From the NCBI GenBank assembly GCA_920105625.2, contig CAKKTE020000278.1, positions 248,001 through 312,000 of the forward strand: 64,000 nucleotides of DNA. The letters run 5' to 3'. Within the stretch, counting starts at the first letter, position 1; each line of letters begins with the position of its first letter. The position numbers and the translations under genes are program-made. The stretch comes from Clusia tigrina. Lineage: Eukaryota > Arthropoda > Insecta > Diptera > Clusiidae. Shown one piece after another: positions 32,949 through 43,650 of this stretch. Below the pieces are notes generated by a model. That model was not told where the DNA came from, did no database searches, and worked only from the letters and a program-made list of their open reading frames with translations.

Positions 32949-34288
32949 ATATAAGGAAAAGAATGGAGAGAGTGCTAGAATCACTGAGGTTGGACCCAAG
33001 CGTAAATTTAGAAGAAAAGGCATCAATAGAGGCCATTTGTATGTCATTCCATGACATATTTTTGCTGGAAGGAGACCAGTTAACGTGTACACCAGAGGTA
33101 GAGCATGAAATACCTACTACGGTGGATCAAGCACCGATTAACCAGAAGCAATACAGGTTGCCACAGGCTCACAAAGATGAGGTTAATAGGCAAGTGGAAG
33201 GAATGTTAAAGGATAACATTATTTCGCCGAGTATCTCGGCTTGGAATTCACCAATAATTTTGGTGCCAAAGAAGGGAGGTGCTCACGGTCAGAAGAAGTG
33301 GAGAATGGTCGTCGATTTTAGGAAATTGAACGACGCCACTATCAAGCAGGTGTTCCCGATACCAAGGATAGAAGAGATTCTGGATCAATTGGGACACAGT
33401 AGATATTTTTCTACACTTGACTTAGCGAGTGGCTACCACCAAGTTCTGGTGGATACCCAAGATAAGCAGAAAACCGCGTTCAGCACCGGTTTAGGCCATT
33501 ACGAGTTAAATAGAATGCCGTTTGGATTAACAGGAGCACCGGCTACCTTCCAACGGCTAATGAACCATGTGCTAACAGGCTTACAAGGGTTAGATTGTTT
33601 TGTGTATCTCGATGATATTGTAATTTATGGGAAGAACTTGCAGCAGCACTCGCAACGCTTGCGCAAGGTGCTCCAGAAATTACGAGAACACAACTTGAAA
33701 TTGAACACGGAGAAGTGTCAATTTTTACGAAGAGAGGTGGTTTATTTAGGCCATCGTTGCTCAGAAGCAGGAGCACTGCCTGACCCGCAGAAGGTGGAAT
33801 GCGTTAGAAATTTAGCGTTCCTAGGACTAGTGAACTATTACAGAAAGTTCGTGGAAGGACTAGCCGGAATTGCTTTGCCCATTAATAAGTTGCTACGAAA
33901 AGAAGCAAAGTTCGAATGGACAGAGAGATGTCAGCAAGCATTCGAGAGGCTAAAGGAGATAATTAGCTCGCCACCAATTTTGGCATACCCCGACTTTGAA
34001 CAAACTTTTTTGTTGACAACTAATGCTAGCAATGAAGCATTTGGGGCAGTATTGTCACAAGGGGAGGTCGGTAATGACCGACCAATAGCATTCGCAAGCA
34101 GAGCGCTTAGCGACACGGAGAAGAGATACTCCACAATAGAAAAGGAATTTCTAGCCATAGTATGGGCTACGAAGAATTTTAGCGCATATCTGCTAGGACG
34201 CCCATTTAAGATATACACTGATCACCAGCCTTTAAGAGGCATAGCCAATTTGAAAGACCAAATGTTTAGGCTAGCCAGGTTCAGACAT
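32895..34288 (+). pseudogene. pol: Gypsy element reverse transcriptase-RNase H (5' part)
   Basis: The RT has PKKGGAHGQKKWRMVVDFRKLN, the catalytic FVYLDDIVIYG and the connection block. Two defects are visible beside the upstream frameshift. First, the family block between VECVRN and FLGLVNYYRKF (33,804-33,827) lacks about a dozen residues. Second, the first RNase H catalytic Asp is replaced by Asn (TTNASNEAFGAVLSQ, codon 34,022-34,024), a single-base change. Other RNase H motifs (YSTIEKEFLAIVWA, YTDHQPL) are present. The frame is interrupted at 34,288 by the LINE and resumes at 36,100. RT and RNase H act in cytoplasmic particles in active relatives. Confidence 0.92.
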
Positions 34289-36099
34289 TATTATTATTGA
34301 CAGGCTAAAAGAACACCGCGACCTAAAAGATCTATTGTGCAGCCTCGTACCCAACTAAAACAGTCCTAGACTGTTTATAAATCTCGTAACTGCTGTGGGC
34401 TTAATTTTAACTAGGTGATTTGGAGATATGAACCCACTGCCTAGGTACTTATGTCTGCGTCTTGCCACCGCTGGGCAAGTGCATATAATGTGTTCTGCCG
34501 TTTCCTGCTTTTCTTGACAGAGTCGACAAGAATCGTCTTCTACCACGCCTATTTTCTTCAGGTGGTAATTTAGTTTACAGTGTCCTGTTAAAAGTTCAGT
34601 GTATAGTTTGATGTCATTTCTGCTGAGGTTTAAAGAAGCATCTACCCTGATGTGTTCAGGATCAATGAGTAGTCTCGACTGCCGCATGCCTTTTTGGGCT
34701 CTCCAGTAGTTTAGCAGACCTCGTTTTTCCTGTTCGCACAACAAGTTATTTGTGAAGCTACTGTTTACCCCACAGAAGGGTTCTGGGCCTATAAAGGCAG
34801 TGTCTGCACCCTTTTTTGCTAAAGAATCTGCCATTTCGTTGCCCTCATGTCCCTCGTGTCCCGGTACCCACATTAGCGTAACAGAGTTTCTCGCTGCTAG
34901 GGTATTGAGAAGTTTACAGCATTCCCAGACCAGCTTTGATTGGAATGAGAAGTTTATTAATGATTTTAGAGCTGCCTGGCTATCTGAGAGTATGCATATT
35001 TTGGTGTTGCGTGTACCCCTGCGTAGACATTCTCTAGCACATAACTCTAAAGCGTGGACCTCCGCCTGAAAAATGGAAGCTGTTTTTCCCATTGCAATTG
35101 CTTTTTGGAAATTTGGCCCTACAATTCCAGCTCCTGCACTGCCATCTTCCATTTTGGACCCATCTGTATACCACAACTGAGAGTCCTGTTTTATTGTTAT
35201 TTCCTTGTTTCTCCAAGCTGAACGGTCACTGATGACCACTTTGAATTGCTTTGAGAAGTCTAATTTTCTGTCCATTTTGTCGAAGACCATGAGGCACGGA
35301 GAATTCCAGACAGTGTCCAGAATCTTTGCGTGCCCCGAAAGGTTGCCTACTTTAAGATGGGCTAGATTAGGTAGCCTTAGGGCCGCGCTGGCCGCCATCC
35401 TTTTAACTACAAGGTGTAGAGGAGTCAGTCCAGTGATCACTCCCAAAGCTAGTGTGGGGCACGTTCTCATTGCTCCCGTCACACTCAAACAGGCTATACG
35501 GTGAATCTTGTTAAGAGTCCTCTGAGCTCCTGTTTGGTTGACTTTTGGCCACCATACCAACGACGCATAAGTAATCATTGGTACTATTATTGTTTTATAT
35601 GACCACGCCATCATTTTTGGCTGTAGTCCTTATGTTTTACCGTACAACCTCTGGCAAGCATAGGTTGCTCTTAAGGCTTTACTAGTTATGTATGATAAGT
35701 GGTTTTTCCAAGTTAGAGTTTTGTCCAGGATTACTCCCAGATATTTCATTTCATTGGACATTGTTAAGTTTGTGGTCCCTAAACTTAAGGTCCCCAGATT
35801 CAGTTTCCTTCTTTTGGTGAAGGGTACCACGTTTGTTTTATTCGGATTTATCGATAGTCCTTTCTCCTGACACCAGTTTTGAGTGATATCAAGAGCTAGT
35901 TGCATGCGATCTGTTATGGTAGAGTCAAACTTGCCTCTGACCATAATTACCAAATCATCCGCAAAGCCCTGAACTTCGTATCCGAGGTCATTGAGAGTTT
36001 GTAAGAGCTCGTCGATAACCAATAACCATAGGAGTGGCGATAGGACGCCCCCCTGGGGACATCCTTTGGTTGACCTGACAATTTGCTTTGCTCTCATAT
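34289..36099 (-). mobile_element. 5'-truncated LOA/I-type LINE nested in gypsy pol
   Basis: The insert has a short TAA/AAT-type 3' tail on the minus strand (34,288-34,298), begins inside the RT at its 5' end, and is flanked by a 12-bp duplication. These are the marks of target-primed reverse transcription with 5' truncation. The presence of an RNase H domain and the TAA tail point to the LOA/I group and not jockey. It postdates the gypsy insertion. Confidence 0.93.
34355..36097 (-). pseudogene. LINE ORF2 end: RT, RNase H, C-terminal zinc motif
   Basis: One frame from 36,097 to 34,355 is interrupted by a single TAA (35,632-35,630, context YGKT*GLQPKMMAWSYK). It starts in RT (GCPQGGVLSPLLWLLVIDEL), has the catalytic GFADDLVIMV, thumb (KYLGVILDKTLTWKNHL, GLTPLHLVVKRMAA), then RNase H (WYTDGSKMEDGSAGAG, AEVHALELCA, ILSDSQAAL, WVPGHEGHEGNEMADSLAK) and the C-terminal CRLCQEKQETAEHIICTCP finger, ending at LGLF. 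The RNase H catalytic residues are present. Endonuclease and RT N-terminus are absent through 5' truncation. Apart from the stop the frame is clean, so the insertion is young. Confidence 0.93.
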
Positions 36100-37407
36100 A
36101 GGTTCAGACATAAATTGTCTGAGTATGATTTTGAAATCATTTACAAACCTGGGAAAAAGAATCTGAATGCGGATGCACTCAGCAGAGTACCGCAGGCTCA
36201 GAAGGTATCAGTAGTGCAAACGAGGGCCAACGCCCGGTCAGATAAGGAGAAGACCGAGAGAATTCAAGGGGATAAAATTGATGCAACAGGAAATGTTAGC
36301 AATGCGGGTGACGTTGCTAATGAACAAAGAGCCAGTAGTGTGGAATGGCTGAAGGATATAAAGGATATCCAGGCTGTGTTAAAGGGTTTCCATGATTCAC
36401 CTCTAGGTGGACACCAGGGATTCTGGAAAACCCATGACAGAATTAGGCGAGTATACGGATGGAAAGGTATGCTCAAGGACATAAAAAAATATGTAAGAAG
36501 TTGCCCAAAGTGCCAGGCCACCAAAAGTTCAAGGCTAACAAAGATGCCCATGGTGTTAACGGACAGACCAAAGCAACCATTTGATAAGGTTCATATGGAT
36601 ATTGTAGGTATTTTACCTGAGACTGTTTCGGGCAATAAATACATCTTGACGTTCCAAGACGGTTTCTCAAAGTATATGGCGTGCGTGGCTATACCCGATG
36701 CTGAAGCAAGTACGGTGGCCAAAGCATTCTTTGATGAAATTATAGCAAGATACAACATACCTAAGGTTTTGATAACCGACTATGGTTCAAATTTCGTATC
36801 AAAACTATTCTCAGAAACGTGTAAAATGCTGGGAATCAAGAAGTTGCACATAACACCATATCATCCGCAGGCGAATGGCTCATTGGAACGTAGTCATCGA
36901 CCTCTGGCCGAGTACTTGCGCAGTTTTGCCAAAGAAGACGGCTCGAATTGGGATCAATGGTTAACCACTGCAATGCATATACACAATAATACGGTACATG
37001 TATCAACGAAGCAAACTCCGTTTAGAACACTCTACGGGTTTGACTTCAACATGCCAGCGAATTTGAAGCGCAAATGTGCGCCTGTATACAATGCTGATGA
37101 CCCGAATAAAGTGCAAAAGTATCAGTTACAACGAGCGCACGAATTGGTTAGAGAAAACCAGGAATATGCTAAGCGAGTGGCCAGGGAAGCCTATAACAAG
37201 GTACTAAACCCAGTACTTTTTCATGTGGGTGATCAAGTACTAATGAAGAATCAGGCTAGGAGAAACAAATTCTCACCTGTGTGGATAGGTCCCTATGTAG
37301 TAGTAGATATGAAAAGCCCAGTTACAACGGTCGTAACGATTAAGGGCAAAAATAAAAAGCTACATAATAATTTGTTGAAATTATTCCACATTAGACCACA
37401 CAACTAA
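36100..37407 (+). CDS. pol: Gypsy element RNase H end and integrase
   Basis: After the LINE the frame continues the end of RNase H (SEYDFEIIYKPGKKNLNADALSRV) and then a full integrase to a TAA at 37,405-37,407. It has the H-H-C-C zinc domain (GGHQGFWKTHDRI...CPKCQATK), the D,D35E core (HMDIVG, ITDYGSNF, NGSLERSH) and a C-terminal GPY/F-like module (FHVGDQVLMKNQARRNKFSPVWIGPYVV). No stop or shift is visible in this 1.3 kb, in contrast to gag and RT. Since it depends on upstream translation now blocked by the nested LINE, it is not expected to be made from this copy. The 36,088 start reported by simple ORF finding lies in the LINE. Confidence 0.9.
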   Translation, partial: RFRHKLSEYDFEIIYKPGKKNLNADALSRVPQAQKVSVVQTRANARSDKEKTERIQGDKIDATGNVSNAGDVANEQRASSVEWLKDIKDIQAVLKGFHDSPLGGHQGFWKTHDRIRRVYGWKGMLKDIKKYVRSCPKCQATKSSRLTKMPMVLTDRPKQPFDKVHMDIVGILPETVSGNKYILTFQDGFSKYMACVAIPDAEASTVAKAFFDEIIARYNIPKVLITDYGSNFVSKLFSETCKMLGIKKLHITPYHPQANGSLERSHRPLAEYLRSFAKEDGSNWDQWLTTAMHIHNNTVHVSTKQTPFRTLYGFDFNMPANLKRKCAPVYNADDPNKVQKYQLQRAHELVRENQEYAKRVAREAYNKVLNPVLFHVGDQVLMKNQARRNKFSPVWIGPYVVVDMKSPVTTVVTIKGKNKKLHNNLLKLFHIRPHN

Positions 37408-40118
37408 AGACATGTGTTAGCAGTGTTTTACAAGTGTAAACACAAGAATAACAACGTAAACATGTACGTATGTGTATCAAATAACACACACAGCTCCGAT
37501 TTTCAAAGTCAAGGCCAGTAGAAGTGTGCCACTTAAAATCGAGCGATTAAAGTAGACGTAATAAAAATGCTTATTATGCACTATGGTCGAACGAAGCACA
37601 GTAGGGAAAAATATTTTTTTTAAATATTAAATGATAAATATTGCACGTAATTAAAAAATAAAATAAGATAGTAAGACAGTCGTGGGTAAGTAATATAAAA
37701 CTTCAAATATGTACATACATACATACGGCAGTGTATGCACTGAAATTCGATGCATGAGCGTTAACGCCAGGCAACGGAACTGCTGGTGAAGTAAGTATAT
37801 ATACGAGTATGTATATATGTGTATAAGATAAAGAATGAATGTACGAATGTATATTTAAAGAAGTAAGTATTCTAGTTAAGAGGAATGGGTATGTGCGTAT
37901 GTATATTTTTGCAGATACTGCAGTCGGCTATATGTAAATATACTCGTACATAGGTTTTTACTGTTTATTGATTAGGAAATTAGCGTATGGAAATTTGAAT
38001 AAATGTATATGTTGGGATATAAAAAAATATATATATAGTTGATTGAGAAAATAACGTTAGTAATTAATTCTATGTAATTTAAAGCGCCTCGAATGTATGT
38101 ATGTAGCCATATAAGAGCTAATTACAGGATGGAAAATAGAATCGTTAATGGATATATACATATCAGGCTCGAAGTAAATTTTAATAAAAAGTCAATTGTA
38201 TGCGATGAAAGATATAGTCATGCAATGGACAAAGTTTTGACATAAACGGGTTTATCTTAAATATTCTGGTTTATGTCAGGGGGAATAGAATTTGCTCAGA
38301 ATTGAAAACTTTAAAAGGATATATTAAAAGAGAAATGATATGAAAGGAATAATGAATTGTCTAAAGAAAAGAAAAAATAAATAATAAATTTATCTTTTAT
38401 GTACTCGCTTATGTAACAGGCTCTAGTTTTGCCAAGAATTGATATAAAAAAAATTTTTTTTTTGGGCGGCATATAATTTAATTTGAAAATAATTGTTATG
38501 TATGAAGCAAATTTTTGTAAAATGTATATATTTGAGAAGGATTTAAAGTTTTAATGCCGCCAACAATTGTAAGAAAATGTATTATAGTTAATTAATAGTA
38601 TTTGTAAAGGAAATAGTTTTTGTTACTTGTTTATAGTTTGTTTGTTAAGACGTAGTAGATAAGCGATATATAGATTTGAATCCAATTTACTGTTTACGTA
38701 AGGAAAAATATTAAAAATTGAATGAATGTAATTGCTAGTATGAATAATTAAAACTCGGCAAGTCCGATAAGCTAAGCGTATTGTTTTTAGATATTCAGGC
38801 GTTGGTGAACAAACATCTGGATGGTTCAATATGGTGCAGCATGAACCTGGAAGGGACTTCCTGCAGCGTCGAAGACTGAGTAATATGTTAACCAACATCC
38901 AGGAGACCAGTAGATGAAATGCAAGTGCAGCGAACAAAAATCTGACTGAATGAGAAGAAGTAAGAAGACGTAGAAGAAGAGTGTTCAGTAAGCCGCAAAG
39001 GAAGAAAGACGAGTTTGGCAACGATGATGTCCAGAGATAATTTTTGGGTTGGAAGAAACGAAAACGAAATTAGTGAGAATTCATTTTTATATGAAAGAGT
39101 GGAAGAGCTTCCAACTTCCCATCTGCGAGATGACTACGATTTAAGCTTATGAAAAGTCAAATAATACTTGAGTTTTATTGCATAACTGACGAAATGGCAT
39201 GAAAAACACTAACATGTACGTTGTCCGGATAAAAAATTCCAACGTGTCTGCCATTATTACATATGTCAGTATGTATATTGTATTATTGTCTAGAAATAAG
39301 AAAAGGTAATTTTAGCCAAAACCCGAGGTTACTCCGTAATTTCACCGAGAACGGCTACAATAACAATAACAGCCACAACTACTATCGTTCAATTAGCTTC
39401 GCAGAATAATCTCCTGGCGCAAAAAATCGTTTTAACCACGAAAAGATCGAACATAACTTAGCCAAGCTTTATCGACTAAACTTCGTAACGATTTCTCCAA
39501 TGAGAAAATATCCATTGTCACTCACTAAGCGAATATCGAATATTTATTTTGATTTCGTCAGAAGCGCATCTAGTCGCGCAAGCTTGCATCATCTTTTTAC
39601 GTACCGGTCCAGAAAGAAGGGAGGGGTATGCAGACTTCATCGAAGGACTTCACTCCGACAACGACGGTCGTCAACTGGACCAGCAGGTAGCAGAGGGCGC
39701 AGTATAATATAAGGTTTTATGGATAGAATTGTGTTATTGTTTAGGTATTTGTATATACGCCAATGAGAAAAGAGTCAATGAAATACCAAATTATAAAAAG
39801 GGGAATATAAAAAAAAATAATGATGGATAAAAATAAGAAAAAAAAACAAAAACAAAGTAAAGAAGAAAAAAAAAATAAAAGAAAGAAAACTACAAAAGAA
39901 AATAAAAGCGAGAGAAAAAGAAATATATGGAAAAGAAAAGAATAAAAAAGGAAGAAAAAAAAACCGTGATAGAACCCAAACAAGGCGAGTTCATAAAAAA
40001 AAAAATATAAAACAAATTATATATATGTACTATAGAGTTAAATAGATGCACATAATTGTTTACAGTGCAAGAAAAATATTGTAGAGATTTTATGGAAGTT
40101 AGTTGCACTAACTTCTTT
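37408..40118 (+). other. 2.7-kb non-coding region where env would lie
   Basis: Between integrase and the 3' LTR no env motif or long plus-strand ORF is seen. The related copy at the right end of the window does have an env end in this position. A splice-acceptor-like TTGTTTTTAG ends at 38,790. A 132-aa minus-strand frame (39,021-38,623) has no recognised features. From about 39,780 to 40,000 the plus strand is almost only A and G. Confidence 0.7.
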
Positions 40119-40135
40119 TAGAAAGAGGGGAGGGA
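40119..40135 (+). promoter_or_regulatory. Polypurine tract
   Basis: AGAAAGAGGGGAGGGA directly before the 3' LTR primes plus-strand DNA in LTR elements. The right-end element has a nearly identical tract (minus strand, AGAAAGAGGGGAGGAA). Confidence 0.9.
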
Positions 40136-40610
40136 TGTTGTGAGTTAGAATCAAGCTACTTACGCGTAGTTGACTCACAGCACCGGCTCTTATTAAATTC
40201 ATTAAGAACGCACATATTTTTAGGGTGCGAATATTGTAAATGAATAGTGATTATTCATTAATTATGATGTAAACTTTTAGGGTGTCACAGTTCTGCAGTC
40301 AAGCTGACGAGGGGCATTTAGAATGCACCGACGATACTTTTACTTGCAGTAGGTCAGTGGGCTTGAGCCACTGACACCAAATAACAATTGCGTAAATGGA
40401 ACACCAGAAAAGTGAAGACGTAGACTGTAATGTTTATTTGTAAATAGTATATAAGAACTAGCATTTTAAGAATAAAGCTCTCTTGTGTTTTAAAACTGAA
40501 AAGTGAAAGTGTTTGTACTCTACGTTAGGGTTCTTGATTTTGCAGCCACGCGCCTGAAAACGGCGACAGGACGTCTCTCTCGCCGACAAGCAGACACGAG
40601 GACCCCAACA
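40136..40610 (+). repeat. Gypsy element 3' LTR
   Basis: 475 bp, TGTTG...CAACA, followed by the target duplication ATAG (40,611-40,614). Three single-base differences from the 5' LTR. Confidence 0.97.
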
Positions 40611-41280
40611 ATAGATCACTGGTACGCTCCGGCTCGACATGGACCAATGTATCGAATCGACAATGAAACTATGGCAATACTTACCGAAATTCAATGGAAA
40701 TAAAACCCAATCTGTTTAGGTGGAAAAAGCTTATGAAAAAACCACTTTTTATTTTTTCTTAACTGAGCTCAACAGATTACTGGGAATTATGCGATGCATG
40801 TGTACAAAATATAATTGGACGCACAATACAATACATTACAAGCACATACAGATATTAAATGTATATAAATATATATTGAAACACATATATTCAGCGAATA
40901 TATGTCTACATAAATTTGCTCTAAGAATACCTGTGGCACCGCTCATACTTGCTCTTGTGTATAGGCTCTGTATGGGATCCTTCTCTAAGATCCCCTGCTC
41001 TGCACCGCTTGCCTGGCTCAGCTCCCTGCACATAGATTGCATTTGTATATTTGTGCACTGCACATCACCACTGCACTCTCGCAGTGCTTCATTGGCACAT
41101 AGATTGCACTTGTATATTTGTGCACTGCACATCACTACTGCACTGCCCCTTGTGCTCTCTCGCACTGCTCCCTTGGCACAACCGCACAGCTCCATCGTCA
41201 GAAACGAACTAAACTTTAAAATACTCGCTGAACCTATTTTCGTTATGTGCGAAACTCAAACGCATGGTTGCATTTGATAC
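40611..41280. repeat. BEL-2 LTR outer end and adjoining tandem repeat
   Basis: Bases 40,648-40,748 are the partner of the 21,816-21,916 repeat and complete the split BEL-2 LTR. Beyond, an AT-rich stretch is followed by two copies of a 67-bp unit (CACATAGATTGCA...GCACTGCACATCAC) at about 41,029 and 41,096. No gene is supported. Confidence 0.5.
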
Positions 41281-41739
41281 ACAAACCTATACTTAACATT
41301 GCGAAATATCCATTTATCGAACCACGGCAACTATTTTCAGCACAACCATACCAGTACTGTATTATGGTTGTGGTGATAATTACTCATAATTAAACATACT
41401 TTAGAAGCAACTTTTTTTGCTGCCAAAAAAACCAGGAACTGATCGATTTCACAAATTTGCGCTTTCGCCTCCACCTTTCTATTGAAAATCACTTCACCGT
41501 CAATTTCCACAGTTCAATATTTACTCTTCGTACTTGGAAATACATATTCGCCAATTTTATTTTGAACTAAATTACGCCGATTTGTATCGTCGTCGAAAAA
41601 GGTATCCCCATTTCTATTCTACAGAATTTCGAGAGTTAGTGCACAGACCGGTGATGAATATATAAAGAAATCTGTAATTTCTACATTTTGATTTACATTC
41701 ATTAACTATTTTCACCTTATCGGGGTACGAAGGCTTAAA
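41281..41739. other. No gene seen
   Basis: AT-rich sequence without recognised coding or repeat structure. Confidence 0.5.
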
Positions 41740-42118
41740 TGATTGCAATTACCCAATGGGTTGGGATGGCGGAGTTTCGGCTCATATGGGATCACCCTAG
41801 CGGGCTGACTCCTGCGGAGTTATCCAACTAAGCACTGTCTCCCTCCTAATCCAGGGTGTTCTTGGGATCGTGCCCATTGGATGTTGTTTTGCAGCCAGGA
41901 GGTAAATTAGGCTGTATTTGAACGGAGCTTCCCTTCCTGATACCAGGCCGCGTCAGGTAGTAACGGGGGCCTAGCCGTACGGAGTACTGCCATAGTTGAC
42001 CAACCCCTTCGCCTTTCAAATTTTTGGCTACCTTAGATTGATTCTGTCGAGAGGGTGGCCGTACGAACCAGATGGATAAAACATAAAAACTGACGAGCGG
42101 TCTTTAAACGCTAATTCC

Positions 42119-42980
42119 GATGAAAATCCAAAATCCCCCAGCATACTCTGCGGCGGCTATTGCAGCTAAAGACGACGAGCCTGGCACAAGCAATGCCACG
42201 TGCTGCGGTAGTGTTGCTAATCTGAGAACTAAGAGGTTCTACAAAGAGAAGTGGGCTGCTTTCCGGACGGTCAACCGCTTGTCGCGGGATCCATAGAAGG
42301 AGAGGACGGTGAAGCAGAAAGCTTCCCTCGGGTGGGCGACGAAAGTCGTGAAGGAGTAGACTTCTAAACGTCAACGGTCCCTAGAGGAGACCACCCACCC
42401 TGACCCAAAGAAATTAAAAAAGCGCGGTATTCTCACCACGTAGTCCTTCAGCGAAGTGCTGAAAGGACACCAGGTCATGGCGGTCATAGATCGCAATAAC
42501 CCGGCTGGCGGTATCTCTCCTGAGTGCTGGAAAAAGGTAGAAGTCAGCTCTACCTCCAGCTTATGAAGGAATTCCCAGGTGGTTTCCCTATTTTCGCGGC
42601 AGCGGATGGCATCAGGGACACGTGAACCTGATTGCCTGCGCGGATCAAAGGGCAGTCGACCTATATGGGATTGCGATCTCCAGGATAGGTGAAGCTTGGC
42701 CAGGCGAAATGCTCGAAGTTGTATCTAGGGAGCTGATCCCTAATAGATCTAGAACGCGCCCTTCGATCCCAGCCGAACCTTCTGACCCTGAGGCTATCTT
42801 GGAGATCTTTAGGTTGAGCAACCAGGAGCTCCCGACTAAAAATTGGAAGGTGACTAAGGTAGAGAAACCAAAAGGGGATTCCAGGTAAGTAACCCTTGTG
42901 GTGAACGCCGAATCTCTGGCGATTCTGGCTGAATCCAATTGTGAGGAGTCCTTCTGGAGTCAGACTTGCAGTCTGAGGCT
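42119..42980 (+). pseudogene. LINE ORF1 (gag-like)
   Basis: It starts at ATG 42,119 (KIQNPPAYSAAAIAAKDDEPG) and stops after 58 codons. Later pieces in other frames, chiefly 42,622-42,888, read ADQRAVDLYGIAISRIGEAWPGEMLEVV and ELPTKNWKVTKVE, matching the RNA-binding ORF1 region of LOA-group elements (WPG-x-x-LEVV, LPT-x-x-W-x-V). The zinc knuckles of intact relatives are not visible. ORF1 proteins bind the element RNA. Confidence 0.65.
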
Positions 42981-43024
42981 GATGTCATGATGGTGGAGGT
43001 GACCAGCGCTACTAGTAGCAGAGA

Positions 43025-43650
43025 TGCTACGAATAGTTCAGATTAACTTTCATCACTCGAAGGCTGCGTCTGCCAGCCTTCAGGTCCGTCTTGCAAAAGG
43101 CGGAGTAGAGGTTGTCCTGATCCAAGAACCCTAGACATACGGGGACTTGGTCTGTGGTCTCAGGACTGATAATTACAGTTTTCTGTATACCTTATGTGAA
43201 AGAAGAACAAGGTCTTGTATCCTCATTAGGAATAATGTTAGCTCTTTTATTCTCCCCAATTACAGCAACAATGATATAACGGCCATGTGCCTGGAAACTG
43301 GCAAGGGACGGTACTGGCTGGTCTTGGCCTATATTGTGCATGACCATGAAATCCATCTGGAAGCCAACCTACAGAAGCTTGTTGTGGATGCAAAGGCTCA
43401 ACGGGTGGCTGTAATTATTGGATGCGATGCCAATGCGCACCACGACATCTGGGGAAGCACGGATGTCAATGAACGCGGTGAGTCATTATATGAATATATT
43501 GTAACGACTAACCTTCTTGTATGTAATAAGGGATCAGAACCCACTTTCATTACTGCTAACATATCCACTGCTAATTTACCCACTTTCATTACTGATAATA
43601 TACATAGAGTTTTAGAAGAACACTCCTTTTCAGCTCATAGGTTAATTCAG
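43025..43650 (+). pseudogene. LINE ORF2 endonuclease domain
   Basis: ORF2 begins at ATG 43,025 (LRIVQINFHHSKAA), runs through VVLIQEP and is cut by a TAG at 43,133-43,135 where the family has Trp. It then continues to the catalytic GCDANAHHDIWGS and the terminal SFSAHRLIQF. This apurinic-type endonuclease nicks the target DNA. The last catalytic motif S-D-H reads SAH, so the Asp is lost. A 36-bp tandem duplication (PTFITANIS/PTFITDNI) lies at about 43,550-43,605. The LINE nested in the gypsy element lacks this domain. Confidence 0.8.

Larger units (their letters stand above)
34277..36111. other. 12-bp target-site duplication around the nested LINE
   Basis: AGGTTCAGACAT occurs at 34,277-34,288 and again at 36,100-36,111. 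Removing one copy together with the insert joins the pol reading frame correctly (MFRLARFRHKLSEYDF). Confidence 0.95.
27901..40610 (+). mobile_element. Full-length gypsy-group LTR retrotransposon with nested LINE
   Basis: Two 475-bp LTRs (27,901-28,375 and 40,136-40,610) begin TGTTG and end CAACA and differ at three sites by eye (28,100, 28,161, 28,307). The flanks carry a 4-bp duplication ATAG (27,897-27,900 and 40,611-40,614). Between them lie a tRNA-Ser-like primer site, leader, gag, protease, RT/RNase H, integrase, a 2.7-kb non-coding region where env would be, and a polypurine tract. A 1.8-kb LINE sits inside pol (34,289-36,099). The few LTR differences point to a recent insertion; gag and pol nonetheless carry stops and indels. 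Confidence 0.97.

Noticed and set aside
34752..35504. Plus-strand ORFs of about 100 aa inside the nested LINE
   Set aside because: Antisense shadows of the LINE RT/RNase H frame.
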